A stretch of DNA of 64,000 nucleotides from Anaerolineaceae bacterium (GTDB lineage: Bacteria; Chloroflexota; Anaerolineae; Promineifilales; Promineifilaceae): NCBI GenBank assembly GCA_002699125.1, contig PABI01000128.1, positions 1-64,000 of the forward strand. Direction: 5' to 3'. Both the position numbers and the translations under genes were made by a program. The notes under the pieces were generated by a model. That model had not been told where the DNA came from and did not search any database. It worked only from the letters and a program-made list of their open reading frames with translations. Positions within the stretch are counted from its first letter, which is position 1; each line of letters begins with the position of its first letter. Below, one piece after another: positions 51,204-59,627 of this stretch.

Positions 51204-51221
51204 ACAAATCGAGGAGAGAAA

Positions 51222-52580
51222 ATGTCACGTAAATTACCCCCCATTATTTTGTTGCTCCTGTTGGCCATGCTGTTGGCCGCCTGCGGTGGCACCGCTGATG
51301 AGCCCGAAGCCAGCGACACAGACAGCGCCGATACGGCCGCAGACACCACAGAAGATACCAGCGATGAAGCCATGGACGAAGAAGCGGCCGATGAAGAGAT
51401 GGCCGATACCGTTGAGGTCTTCTCCTGGTGGACCGGTGGCGGTGAAGCGGCCGGTTTGGAAGCGATGATCGAGGTATTTGCCGAAAAATACCCCGACATC
51501 GCGTTTGAGAATGCGGCCGTTGCCGGTGGTGCCGGTACCAATGCCCGCGCTGTGTTGGCCACCCGCCTCCAGGCTGGCGATGCGCCGGACAGCTGGCAAG
51601 GTCACGCAGGCCAGGAACTGATCGGCACCTACGTTGCCGCCGACCAGCTGGAACCGGTCAACTTCCTCTTTGAAGAAAATGGCTGGCTGGAAGTCATGCC
51701 CGAAACGCTCATCCCCCTGATTTCCCAGGATGGCAACATCTACTCCGTGCCAGTGAACATTCATCGCGCCAACGTGCTCTGGTACAATCCCACCGTTTTA
51801 GCCGACAACGGCGTGGACGTGCCTGCCAATCTGGATGAATGGTTTGCCGCTATGGACGCGCTGCAAGCGGCCGGTATAGATGCTCCGCTGGCCATGGGTG
51901 AGCAGTGGACCGCCATGCACCTCTTCGAGACCGTTTTGCTGGCTTCTTTAGGCCCGGATGACTACGAAGCGTTGTGGGATGGTTCTGGCGATTGGGGCAG
52001 CGTTGAGGTAACGGCCGCTCTCGAAGATTTCGCCAAAGTGCTGACCTACGTGAACAGCGACGCCTCTGCCCTGACGTGGCAAGATGCCGCCCAACTGGTT
52101 GTCAACGGCGACGCTGCCTTCAACGTGATGGGTGACTGGGCTGAAGGTTACTTCCGTGAAATCGGCTTCGAGCCGAACAGCGGCTACGGCTGGGCACCTG
52201 TGCCTGGCACCGACGGCAACTTCCAGTTCCTGTCGGACAGCTTTGTGCTGCCCAAGGGCGCGCCGCATCGTGACGCTGCCATCGCCTGGCTGACTGTCGC
52301 GGGCTCCATCGAGGGTCAGGACGCGTTCAACCCGGTGAAAGGCTCCATCCCCGCCCGCAGTGACGCTGACCGCGGCCTGTACGGCGAGTACCTGCTCTCC
52401 GCCATGGACGACTGGGCCAGCGACCGCGTGGTTGGCAGCCTCACCCACGGCGTGGTGGCCAGCGATGCCTTCAAGTCAGAAATTGACACCGCGCTGGGCC
52501 TCTTCCTGGCCGATGGCAGCATTGAAAACTTCCAAACTGCCCTGGTGGCAGCTTGCACCAGCTCCGGCCCTTGCCAATAA
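51222..52580 (+). CDS. ABC sugar transporter substrate-binding lipoprotein (family 1)
   Basis: 452 residues. A lipoprotein signal (LLLLLLAMLLAAC, modified Cys about 21) is followed by an acidic Asp/Glu/Thr tether (25-62) and a family 1 solute-binding domain: EVFSWWTGGGEAAGLEAMIE, ATRLQAGDAPDSWQGHAGQE, IYSVPVNIHRANVLWYN, NGDAAFNVMGDWAEGYFRE. Resembles glucose/mannose-binding GtsA-type proteins. Start ATG 51222 follows GAGGAGAGAAA. First gene of the importer operon; a strong hairpin after it should keep expression of the permeases lower. Confidence 0.92.
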   Translation: MSRKLPPIILLLLLAMLLAACGGTADEPEASDTDSADTAADTTEDTSDEAMDEEAADEEMADTVEVFSWWTGGGEAAGLEAMIEVFAEKYPDIAFENAAVAGGAGTNARAVLATRLQAGDAPDSWQGHAGQELIGTYVAADQLEPVNFLFEENGWLEVMPETLIPLISQDGNIYSVPVNIHRANVLWYNPTVLADNGVDVPANLDEWFAAMDALQAAGIDAPLAMGEQWTAMHLFETVLLASLGPDDYEALWDGSGDWGSVEVTAALEDFAKVLTYVNSDASALTWQDAAQLVVNGDAAFNVMGDWAEGYFREIGFEPNSGYGWAPVPGTDGNFQFLSDSFVLPKGAPHRDAAIAWLTVAGSIEGQDAFNPVKGSIPARSDADRGLYGEYLLSAMDDWASDRVVGSLTHGVVASDAFKSEIDTALGLFLADGSIENFQTALVAACTSSGPCQ

Positions 52581-52602
52581 GTTGAATTGATTTAGGATGG
52601 TG

Positions 52603-52631
52603 GGGCAGGCACGGCCGTGCCTGCCCTTTTT
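52603..52631 (+). terminator. Intrinsic terminator-like hairpin inside the importer operon
   Basis: gggcaggcacgg/ccgtgcctgccc is a perfect 24-base palindrome (52603-52626) followed by five T. It lies between the binding-protein stop and the first permease. Partial termination here is a common way to make more binding protein than permease. Its tip is one copy of the ACGGCCGT octamer. Confidence 0.8.
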
Positions 52632-52695
52632 GTTGAAAAATCGTAGCCGCGGTTATGGCAATGAATTTTTAGAAGAGAGAATGCAAGGAGGCGCG

Positions 52696-53583
52696 ATGCG
52701 CTACAACAAAGACAGAGTGCTCGCCGTTGCCCTGGTTTCACCCTCAATTTTGGCTGTTTTCATCTTTGTCTATGGCTTTATTGCCTGGTCGGGGCGGGTT
52801 TCTTTGAGTCAATGGGTAGGGCTGCTGCCAAATTATGAATGGGCCGGATTTGAAAACTATGCCAAGCTGCTGCAAGATCCCCGTTTTCAGATTGACATTC
52901 GCAACACGGTCATTTTTACGGCCCTTTTTGTAGGCGGATCGCTGCTGCTGGGGTTGGGGCTGGCTATTTTGCTGGATCAAGGATTGCGTGGTGAATCATT
53001 TTTCCGCAGCCTGTTTCTATTCCCCATGGCGATTTCATTTATTGTGACTGGCGTCGTCTGGCGCTGGCTGATGAACCCGGCACAAGGGTCCCGCATGAGC
53101 GGCTTGAATTTGCTGTTTGACCAAATGGGGCTCGATTTTTTGATCAACCAGTGGCACACTACGCCGCGGTGGGGCATTGCCGCCATTGCCATTCCGGCCA
53201 TCTGGCAGATGTCTGGGTACACGATGGCGCTTTATCTAGGTGGCTTGCGCGCTATTCCCGAATCATTGCGGGAGGCGGCGCGGGTGGATGGGGCCAATGA
53301 GTTCCAGATTTACCGCTACCAAATTTTGCCGCTGCTGCGGCCGATTACACTCAGCGCCATGATTATTTTGGGCCACATTTCCCTGAAAGTGTTTGACTTG
53401 ATTGTGGCCGTGGCCGGCAAGCAGGTGGCGCTGGATGTGCCCGCCATTTATATGTGGACCACCACGTTTGACGGCAATTTTTACAATCGCGGGGCGGCCA
53501 TTGGCATGATGCTGCTGCTCAGCGTGGCGGTGCTGGTTGTGCCGTACTTATGGTACACCCTGCGCACGGAGGCTGAGGTATGA
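52696..53583 (+). CDS. ABC sugar transporter permease 1 (MalF-like)
   Basis: 295 residues, six membrane segments (first at 13-33, SPSILAVFIFVYGFIAWSG). The EAA loop that contacts the ATPase is SLREAARVDGANEFQIYRYQ. Start ATG 52696 is set by CAAGGAGGCGCG; the frame runs back to 52597 without support. Ends in ATGA shared with the second permease. With it, forms the membrane channel of a CUT1-type sugar importer. Confidence 0.92.
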   Translation: MRYNKDRVLAVALVSPSILAVFIFVYGFIAWSGRVSLSQWVGLLPNYEWAGFENYAKLLQDPRFQIDIRNTVIFTALFVGGSLLLGLGLAILLDQGLRGESFFRSLFLFPMAISFIVTGVVWRWLMNPAQGSRMSGLNLLFDQMGLDFLINQWHTTPRWGIAAIAIPAIWQMSGYTMALYLGGLRAIPESLREAARVDGANEFQIYRYQILPLLRPITLSAMIILGHISLKVFDLIVAVAGKQVALDVPAIYMWTTTFDGNFYNRGAAIGMMLLLSVAVLVVPYLWYTLRTEAEV

Positions 53584-54425
53584 CAACCATAACACCACCC
53601 CGTATTGGAAGAAAGATGTCTACCCGCTGGCTGCTTTATGTGCCGCTGTTGCTTGCGGCCGTTTTTTACCTTATCCCGCTGTATTTGATGTTAAGCACCG
53701 GCTTCAAAAGCTTTGCTGAAGTGGATTTGCAAAGAATGTGGCGGCTGCCGTCGGGCTTGCATTTTGATAATTTTACGGCCGCATTCGAGCAGCTCGCTCC
53801 TGCCCTGTGGAACAGCATCCGGCTGGTCATTCCTGCTGCCTTCATTTCATCCATGCTGGGTTCGATGAACGGGTTTATCCTGGCCCGCTGGAAGTTCCGC
53901 GGAGCCGATTTTATCTTCCCGTTTTTGCTGTTTGGCATGTTTATTCCCTACCAAAGTATTTTGATTCCGCTGGTGGAGTTTATGCGGGACATCAATTTGT
54001 ACGGCGGCGTGCCCGGCCTAGTGCTGACACACGTTATCTACGGTATCCCCATCACAACGCTAACTTTCCGCAACTATTACGCCACGATCCCCAAAGAGCT
54101 CATCGAGTCGGCGCGGATTGATGGGGCGGGCTTAATGGAAACGTATTTCCATATTTTGCTGCCGCTGTCGATCCCCAGCTTTGTCGTGGTGCTAATCTGG
54201 CAATTTACGGCCGCATGGAACGACTTCCTTTTTGCCGTCGTGCTCACCAGCCCGGGCAATTGGCCCATCACCGTGGCGCTGAACAACATGGCCGGCAGCC
54301 AGATCATCGAGTGGAATGTACAGATGGCCGGTGCGTTTCTAGCCGCCGTGCCCACGCTGCTGGTGTACATTTTCCTCGGTCGCTACTTCCTGCGCGGCTT
54401 GATGGCTGGAGCGCTGAAGGGGTAA
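53580..54425 (+). CDS. ABC sugar transporter permease 2 (MalG-like)
   Basis: 281 residues, six membrane segments (first at 17-37, WLLYVPLLLAAVFYLIPLYL). EAA loop: ELIESARIDGAGLMETYFHI. C-terminal IFLGRYFLRGLMAGALKG is typical of MalG-type subunits. No ATP-binding subunit follows; the importer must use an ATPase encoded elsewhere (an MsmX-type shared ATPase is the usual solution). Coupled by ATGA to the first permease. Downstream sequence holds a gagtggcgagtttgcaagtg repeat. Confidence 0.92.
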   Translation: MTTITPPRIGRKMSTRWLLYVPLLLAAVFYLIPLYLMLSTGFKSFAEVDLQRMWRLPSGLHFDNFTAAFEQLAPALWNSIRLVIPAAFISSMLGSMNGFILARWKFRGADFIFPFLLFGMFIPYQSILIPLVEFMRDINLYGGVPGLVLTHVIYGIPITTLTFRNYYATIPKELIESARIDGAGLMETYFHILLPLSIPSFVVVLIWQFTAAWNDFLFAVVLTSPGNWPITVALNNMAGSQIIEWNVQMAGAFLAAVPTLLVYIFLGRYFLRGLMAGALKG

Positions 54426-54476
54426 TTGCCAGTACGCGAGTGGCGAGTTTGCAAGTGGCAAGTTACAGGTGAGTGG

Positions 54477-55157
54477 TTAGCTGGTGCGCAGTTGGGCGAT
54501 GAGGAGAAGAGGGTAGAGGTGTGCCCAGAGCTGGGGCCAGGCGGTGAGGGTGGTTTGTGGTGTGGTGAGCTGGCTGAATAGGCTTTGCAGCTCGATGATT
54601 TTGGGTTTGGGAATGAGCAAAGCGGTTTGAAGCTGCTCGGTGATTGTGTAGTAGCTGCGGAACTCTGGCCAGGGGAGGAGCTGTTCGGCCGTGTTTTGCA
54701 GGCTGGTGATGAGGAGGGTGACGGCCGTATGTCGCAAAACCGGATCATCCACAATCTCACGCACGGTTTGGCGCTCTTTGATGCCGTCCAACGTAATTTG
54801 GCCGCCGCTCAGCGTGGCCACCAGCAGCGCCAGCGACAGGTTTTCAGCGAATGACTCGGCCGGCATTTTGAAGTTGTTGGCAACGGCCGTTGCACCCGCC
54901 TCCGTGACGTAATACAGTCTGCCGTTGCCATAACGGTTCCAACGATAGCGCAGCAAACCAGCGTCACACAAACTATCCAAATCGCTGATTCGCTTGAACT
55001 TGAAGCTGTCTTCGCCTTTTAAGTAGATGGCAAACTGCGTGGTTGGCTGGCCCACGGGAAAGGGCACAATGGGTTCTTTCAGCTTACCCATCTCAATAAA
55101 GCCAACCAGCGTTTGCAGCAATGTTTTTTGTTCTGTGGTTAACAAAAACAAACCCAT
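54477..55157 (-). CDS. Conserved-looking soluble protein, unknown function
   Basis: 226 residues, no signal peptide or membrane helix. The first 95 residues could form a winged helix (ISDLDSLCDAGLLRYRWNRY, NGRLYYVTEAGATAVANNF), the rest is mainly helical. No family recognised, so no function is offered. Convergent with the importer operon; a 50-base gap separates the two stops. ATG 55157 follows AAAGTTGGGTTGTT, a moderate ribosome site. The protein contains the usual host octamers. Confidence 0.6.
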   Translation of the reverse strand: MGLFLLTTEQKTLLQTLVGFIEMGKLKEPIVPFPVGQPTTQFAIYLKGEDSFKFKRISDLDSLCDAGLLRYRWNRYGNGRLYYVTEAGATAVANNFKMPAESFAENLSLALLVATLSGGQITLDGIKERQTVREIVDDPVLRHTAVTLLITSLQNTAEQLLPWPEFRSYYTITEQLQTALLIPKPKIIELQSLFSQLTTPQTTLTAWPQLWAHLYPLLLIAQLRTS

Positions 55158-55213
55158 AACAACCCAACTTTATGATTTTTTGAGATTAGGAACCGGCATT
55201 GTTCTTGTTATAT

Positions 55214-55295
55214 GTCATTCCCGCCCCACACCTTTGCGGGGGCAGGCTGGCGGGAATCCATATACCTGGACCCCCGCCTTCGCGGGGGTGACACG
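55214..55295. repeat. REP-like element with two GC-rich hairpins, second copy
   Basis: gtcattcccgccccacacct..., then ggcgggaat, then cccccgccttcgcgggggtg. Two inverted modules as at 11138-11203. It lies between the unknown protein's start and the lipoprotein's stop. Confidence 0.75.
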
Positions 55296-55300
55296 TTAGG

Positions 55301-55675
55301 TTACGAAGCGACCTCTTCTTCAAAGCCACAAATCTGGCCGCCATCAAATTCAAAAATAACGCTGCGATCAAACTCTGAAGGCGTTTCGTCGCCTAGCTGC
55401 TGCACGATGGTGAAGCTGCACGCCACGCCGCTGCCGCGAGCGGCACAGCTCACGGTCTCAAACGAGTAGTCGCCGCGCTCGGCGGCAGTCACATCTACCA
55501 GGCCGGACATGATCTCGTCAGAGCGTTCCGGGCAAGCCAAGCTGGTGGCGGAGTCGATGTCGCCTTCTTCTAAAGCGTTGATGTATTGAACGGCCGTTGC
55601 CACATTGTCTCCACTGCTGCAAGCAGCCACTCCGGTTAATAAAACAAAGGTGATCAGCAAAATTAACTTCTTCAT
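55301..55675 (-). CDS. Small lipoprotein, unknown
   Basis: 124 residues with lipoprotein signal (KKLILLITFVLLTGVAAC, modified Cys at 19) and a small acidic domain with four further cysteines (SLACPERSDE, ETVSCAARGSGVACSF, GGQICGFEEE). VATAVQYINALEEGDIDSAT looks like the helix of DUF4878/NTF2-like lipoproteins, so that fold is possible. ATG 55675 follows CAAGGAGCAAAA. Confidence 0.75.
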   Translation of the reverse strand: MKKLILLITFVLLTGVAACSSGDNVATAVQYINALEEGDIDSATSLACPERSDEIMSGLVDVTAAERGDYSFETVSCAARGSGVACSFTIVQQLGDETPSEFDRSVIFEFDGGQICGFEEEVAS

Positions 55676-55730
55676 TTTTGCTCCTTGTAAAACTTAGGGC
55701 ACGCGGCCCTGTATCTACTGTGTGTGAAAC

Positions 55731-55772
55731 GTGAAACGTGAAACGTGACTTTTTTCACGTTTCACGTTTCAC
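55731..55772. repeat. GTGAAAC hairpin repeat
   Basis: gtgaaacgtgaaacgtga (55731-55748) is the exact reverse complement of 55755-55772, loop cttttt. It lies between the lipoprotein start and the pncB stop. The same unit is a simple tandem at 17137-17163. Confidence 0.85.
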
Positions 55773-55795
55773 GCATCATTTACTTTTGTTCCCGA

Positions 55796-57352
55796 TCATG
55801 TCGTTTTCTCCTCCTTGAAAGAGGCAATCAGATCCTGCTTAAGCTGCCACAGGGCAGAGGTTAATGAAACGTGATAAATGTGCGGATTGAGTAAACGGCG
55901 TACACCCACATCCAGTCGGGCCAGGTCTTTTTTGCGCTGCGCCCGGATTTCTTCCAGGTCTGGTGATTCAGAGGCCAGTTCGCCTTCTTGCCAGACAGGG
56001 TGCAGTAGCGGTTCAATCTCTGAAATTTGGTCCGCCGTCAGCAGGCGATTGGTGCCAACCTCCAGCGGGTGTTGCAGCTGCAATGGATCCATCTGGCGTG
56101 GGTCTTCGTCGCTGCGGCTGAGTAAATCGGCCGTTGCATTGCCCCTACTGTCGTAAACGCGCCATACTTGCTTGTGGCCGGGGTTGGGGGTTTTGGCCGG
56201 ATTCTCAGAAATTTTGATGGCGGGCTGCCAACGGCCGTCTTTCTGAACGGCTACCAGCTTATACACACCGTCCAGCGCGGCGTCTCCAGCCGAAGTAATG
56301 AGGCTGGTACCCACGCCATAAATAAGACGGCCGATCACCTCATCCGCCTCCATACTCTGGTAGACACATTCCTCCCGAATTTGGGAGAGGATTTGCAAAA
56401 TGGTTATCTCATCTAGCTGGTTAGACAGCACAATGCGCGTATCGGGGAAACCGGCTTTGTTGAGCATTTTGGCCGAGCGGACGGCCAGATGAGCCAGGTC
56501 GCCGGAATCAAGCCGAATACCAACCGGGTTGTGTCCTTTGCGCCGCAGCTCCTCAAACACCTTGATGGCGTTGGGAATGCCGCTTTCCAGCGTGTTGATC
56601 GTGTCGACCAGCAGCAGACAATCGTCGGGATACAGGTCGGCATATGCGCGGAAGGCGCCCAGCTCGCCATCGCCCAGAGCCATGAAGAGTTGGACCATGC
56701 TGTGGGCGTGGGTGCCCTGCGGTGGCAGCCCCAGCACGTGTGAGAGCCCGGTGTTGGAAGTGAAATCGGCCCCGCCGATAAGCGCAGCACGCGCGCCGGC
56801 ATTTACGGCCCGCTCGGGTCCGCGCCGCATGCCGAATTCCAGCACGGTTTGCCCCTGTCCGGCCTGGTCAATACGGGCGGCTTTGGTAGCAATGAGCGTC
56901 GGGTAGTTGAGGTGATTAAGCAGCGGCGTTTCTAGGATTTGGGCCATCGCCAATGGTCCTTGCACGACGGTGAGGGGCACGTTGGGGTGCACAACGCGGC
57001 CTTCGGGCATGGCGTTCAGGGTGAGGCTGGCAAAGGAGCCATGTTTTTGCAGCCAGTTCAGGAAATCGTCGTGGAAGAGACGGCCGTTGCGTCCCTTTTG
57101 CCCGCGCAAATGAGCAATATCTTCTTCGCGGAAGCGCACTGTTTGCATCCAGCCCAGCAAAGAGGCCAGGCCCGCATTGATGCAGAAGCCGGCCTGATGT
57201 GAACCATAGTCGGGATAACTGCGGAAAAAATGGTCAAATTGCACGGTCCGTTCGTGCAGCCCCATGTGGAAATAGAGCTGGGCCATGGTGAGCTGGTATT
57301 GATCGGTGAAGAGGATGCCTTCGGCAGTCTGGCGATCGATTGTTGTATTCAT
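55796..57352 (-). CDS. pncB: Nicotinate phosphoribosyltransferase
   Basis: 518 residues. Joins nicotinate to PRPP in NAD salvage. Signature parts: FTDQYQLTMAQLYFHMGLHE near the N terminus, LEFGMRRGPERAVNAGARAA, THAHSMVQLFMALGD with the regulatory His, and VGIRLDSGDLAHLAVRSAK. The C-terminal region past 400 is longer than in E. coli PncB, as in the alternative group of this family. ATG 57352 overlaps the cysC-like stop by four bases. Last gene of a three-gene minus-strand operon (APH, cysC, pncB). Confidence 0.93.
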   Translation of the reverse strand: MNTTIDRQTAEGILFTDQYQLTMAQLYFHMGLHERTVQFDHFFRSYPDYGSHQAGFCINAGLASLLGWMQTVRFREEDIAHLRGQKGRNGRLFHDDFLNWLQKHGSFASLTLNAMPEGRVVHPNVPLTVVQGPLAMAQILETPLLNHLNYPTLIATKAARIDQAGQGQTVLEFGMRRGPERAVNAGARAALIGGADFTSNTGLSHVLGLPPQGTHAHSMVQLFMALGDGELGAFRAYADLYPDDCLLLVDTINTLESGIPNAIKVFEELRRKGHNPVGIRLDSGDLAHLAVRSAKMLNKAGFPDTRIVLSNQLDEITILQILSQIREECVYQSMEADEVIGRLIYGVGTSLITSAGDAALDGVYKLVAVQKDGRWQPAIKISENPAKTPNPGHKQVWRVYDSRGNATADLLSRSDEDPRQMDPLQLQHPLEVGTNRLLTADQISEIEPLLHPVWQEGELASESPDLEEIRAQRKKDLARLDVGVRRLLNPHIYHVSLTSALWQLKQDLIASFKEEKTT

Positions 57353-57885
57353 TGCGGTTTTATCATTCCTTGTTGTGTGAGATGGTTAAAAATAATGTGC
57401 GCACCTTCGGCAGCAGTGTGCGCATCAGTGTCCACGATGATTTCAGGCGAGGTAGGTGCTTCGTACGGAACCTGGAGGCCGGGAACGGCCGTTGCTTTCC
57501 CTTCTTGCGCCATTTGGTAAATTCCTTTTGTATCACGGGCCATGGCGGTAGCCAACGAACATTTGACGTAAATTTCGGCAAAATTAGCGATATGCTCTCT
57601 GGCAGCATCACGATAATGCTGTTTGTGCCCGGTAGCGGCAATGATGACCGGTACGCCGTTGCCGGTCAACAGCTCAGCAATATAGGCCAGCGTGCGGTAG
57701 AACTGTTCGCGTTCAGCCTCACTGTAGGTTGGGTTGGGTGTCAGCCGCTGCCGCATTTCATCCGAATCCAGAAGCTGGCAGTGGATGTTTTTCTGCTTCA
57801 AAATCTGCACCAATTCTTTGGCGATGGATGTTTTGCCCGATGCCGGCAGCCCGGTTAACCATAGGACAAAATTTTTGGTTGTCAT
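57349..57885 (-). CDS. cysC: Adenylylsulfate (APS) kinase-family protein
   Basis: 178 residues. P-loop GLPASGKTS at 12-20, LLDSDEMRQRLTPNPTYSEA (matching the D-G-D-x2-R region of APS kinase, here D-S-D) and late PGLQVPYEAPTSPEIIVDTD. It should phosphorylate APS to PAPS, yet no ATP sulfurylase, PAPS reductase or sulfotransferase is visible, and the second residue of the D-x-D motif is Ser. Another hydroxyl substrate is possible. Coupled to pncB by ATGA. ATG 57885 follows AGGGCCGATAT, a weak site. Confidence 0.85.
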   Translation of the reverse strand: MTTKNFVLWLTGLPASGKTSIAKELVQILKQKNIHCQLLDSDEMRQRLTPNPTYSEAEREQFYRTLAYIAELLTGNGVPVIIAATGHKQHYRDAAREHIANFAEIYVKCSLATAMARDTKGIYQMAQEGKATAVPGLQVPYEAPTSPEIIVDTDAHTAAEGAHIIFNHLTQQGMIKPQ

Positions 57886-57958
57886 ATCGGCCCTTATGAG
57901 ATTGGATCAATTTTCTCTGGCAAAAAGCTTGTATCAATGCAACTTGGTCCAATCTTGT

Positions 57959-59062
57959 TTAGCTGCTTTGCAGATAGGTGTTCACCTTGCCCGGTTCAAA
58001 CCGGTCCACGGCCAGCACGTTTTCAGCAAAATTTAGCAGCGCGGCGCGAACAGCACGGTCCAGATTGGGGTACCAGATGGGGTTGGCCAACACCAGGGCG
58101 CGCCAGGTAAAAAACGGCGGCACAACGGCCGTTACTCCCTTATCCCCACTTTGCTGCATATATTGCTGCCAGAACTGCTCAAAAAGCTGCTGAAAATGGC
58201 CGGTGAAACGGCCGTCTTGCTGCAAGGCGAACAAAATATAGTTAATCGTCATCGCGCTCACATCGTCGGCCGGTTCGCCCCACTCGCCGCGGCTGCGGTC
58301 CAGTAGAGCAATCTGCTCATCCGCCTGAAACAGCACGTTCCAGGGATGAAAATCGCCGTGAATCTGGCTCAAACGGTCGGATTTCTCTTTGAGCCGCCAG
58401 CGCCAGGCAATACATTTTTCCTCAATCGCCTGAAGGCGCGCCGGGGTTGCCAGTTCATCATTTGCTTCGTAGCTGTCGGTGATGCCCATGATGCCTTCAC
58501 CCAGTCCCAGCAAATCACGGATACAGCGCCGGTAGCCGGTTGGGTCCGGATTTTTTTGTTGGTGAATCTTGACCAGATAGTTGACCAATGTGTTGACGCG
58601 GGTTTTATCGCAAGGTTGCAGTTCGCCCGTTTGACCCAGGCGCTGTAAATCTTTGGCGTAAAGCTGGCCGGGCACGAAGCGGGTAAGCAGGAAGAATTCA
58701 TGGAAATGGCGCAGGGTGGTGAGACGGCCGTCTTCATTCACCGTACCCACATCCAAGGCGGGGACATGGTGGGGCAGCTTGTTAAAATTTGCGTAATCTA
58801 ACAAGATATTACGTGCCCGGTCAGACGGCCGTTCGTGCCCAAATTTATCCCCAGCCAACGTGTGAAAAACCAGCTTGTCTGTCTGGTCTGCATACGCAAT
58901 ACGCAGCAGCAAGGGATGGCCATAACCGAACCCTTTCAAATCAGCTTCGTCCACCTCACCCAAAGCTTTGATTTCCTGGATGGTAACGGGGGCTTCGTAA
59001 AGCTCGGTCAAATAAGCTTCCATCACTTCAGGCACAAAGGGTGTTTCCTTTTGCAGTTTCAT
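57959..59062 (-). CDS. Aminoglycoside-phosphotransferase-fold kinase (APH family)
   Basis: 367 residues of the APH/choline-kinase fold. Brenner-type catalytic loop SQIHGDFHPWNVLFQAD (Asp, Asn) and the metal-binding region ALLDRSRGEWGEPADD. Here the usual D-F-D/E is D-R-S, so the second metal ligand is changed. Probably phosphorylates a small hydroxylated molecule (sugar, homoserine, aminoglycoside or other). First gene of an operon with cysC and pncB; 74 bases separate it from cysC. ATG 59062 follows AAAGGGGCATGTGTT. Confidence 0.85.
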   Translation of the reverse strand: MKLQKETPFVPEVMEAYLTELYEAPVTIQEIKALGEVDEADLKGFGYGHPLLLRIAYADQTDKLVFHTLAGDKFGHERPSDRARNILLDYANFNKLPHHVPALDVGTVNEDGRLTTLRHFHEFFLLTRFVPGQLYAKDLQRLGQTGELQPCDKTRVNTLVNYLVKIHQQKNPDPTGYRRCIRDLLGLGEGIMGITDSYEANDELATPARLQAIEEKCIAWRWRLKEKSDRLSQIHGDFHPWNVLFQADEQIALLDRSRGEWGEPADDVSAMTINYILFALQQDGRFTGHFQQLFEQFWQQYMQQSGDKGVTAVVPPFFTWRALVLANPIWYPNLDRAVRAALLNFAENVLAVDRFEPGKVNTYLQSS

Positions 59063-59075
59063 AACACATGCCCCT

Positions 59076-59519
59076 TTATTTAGCGGCTTTCTCCAAAAAT
59101 TTCACCCCGCGCAGAATGACTAATACAATAACTGAGACGCCGATTGTTAAGACAATCTGTTGCAAAGCAATGCTGATTCCCAGGGCACTGGTGAGGAGAA
59201 GCGTCGCGGCGGTTGTTAAGCCTTCAACTTGATTCTCGCCGCGGTTGCGAATGATGGTGCCCGCGCCGAGGAAGCTGACGCCGGTGACGACGGCTTCAAT
59301 CATGCGAATGGGATCGGTACGGATGAGCGATTCGTCAAGCCCCATCTCGGGAATGAGCACCCGGCCCAAACCGGTGAGTAGGGCGGCGGAACCGGCGACA
59401 AGCATGTGAGTGCGCAGCCCGGCCGGTTTGTCAGCCGCCTCTCGCTCAAAACCAATCAGGCCGCCCAAAAACATGGCCAATACCACTTCTCCCAGGACCT
59501 GTAGTTGTGTAATTATAAT
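59076..59519 (-). CDS. MgtC/SapB-family membrane protein (possible ATT start)
   Basis: 147 residues with about four membrane helices. MFLGGLIGFEREAADKPAGL, RTHMLVAGSAALLTGLG, VTGVSFLGAGTIIRN and EGLTTAATLLLTSALGISIA are the MgtC signatures; relatives affect Mg2+ homeostasis and virulence, without a clear transport role. The best ribosome site, GAAGGAG, precedes ATT 59519 by 7 bases. The only conventional start in frame is GTG 59546, upstream of that site and partly in a repeat. I choose ATT. The next gene, APH, starts 13 bases after its stop. Confidence 0.75.
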   Translation of the reverse strand: MIITQLQVLGEVVLAMFLGGLIGFEREAADKPAGLRTHMLVAGSAALLTGLGRVLIPEMGLDESLIRTDPIRMIEAVVTGVSFLGAGTIIRNRGENQVEGLTTAATLLLTSALGISIALQQIVLTIGVSVIVLVILRGVKFLEKAAK

Positions 59520-59540
59520 GAATTTGCTCCTTCGAAAATA

Positions 59541-59602
59541 ATCCACAGATTACACAGATTTCGCAGATAAAATAATCTGTATAATCTGCGAAATCTGCGG
59601 AT
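59541..59602. repeat. ATCTGYG hairpin repeat
   Basis: atccacagattacacagatt... to ...aatctgcgaaatctgcggat, imperfect inverted arms around gataaaataatc. It lies before the MgtC gene, downstream of the SIMPL gene on the minus strand. Confidence 0.75.
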
Positions 59603-59627
59603 TTTCATTTATGGTGATTGCTAAATC

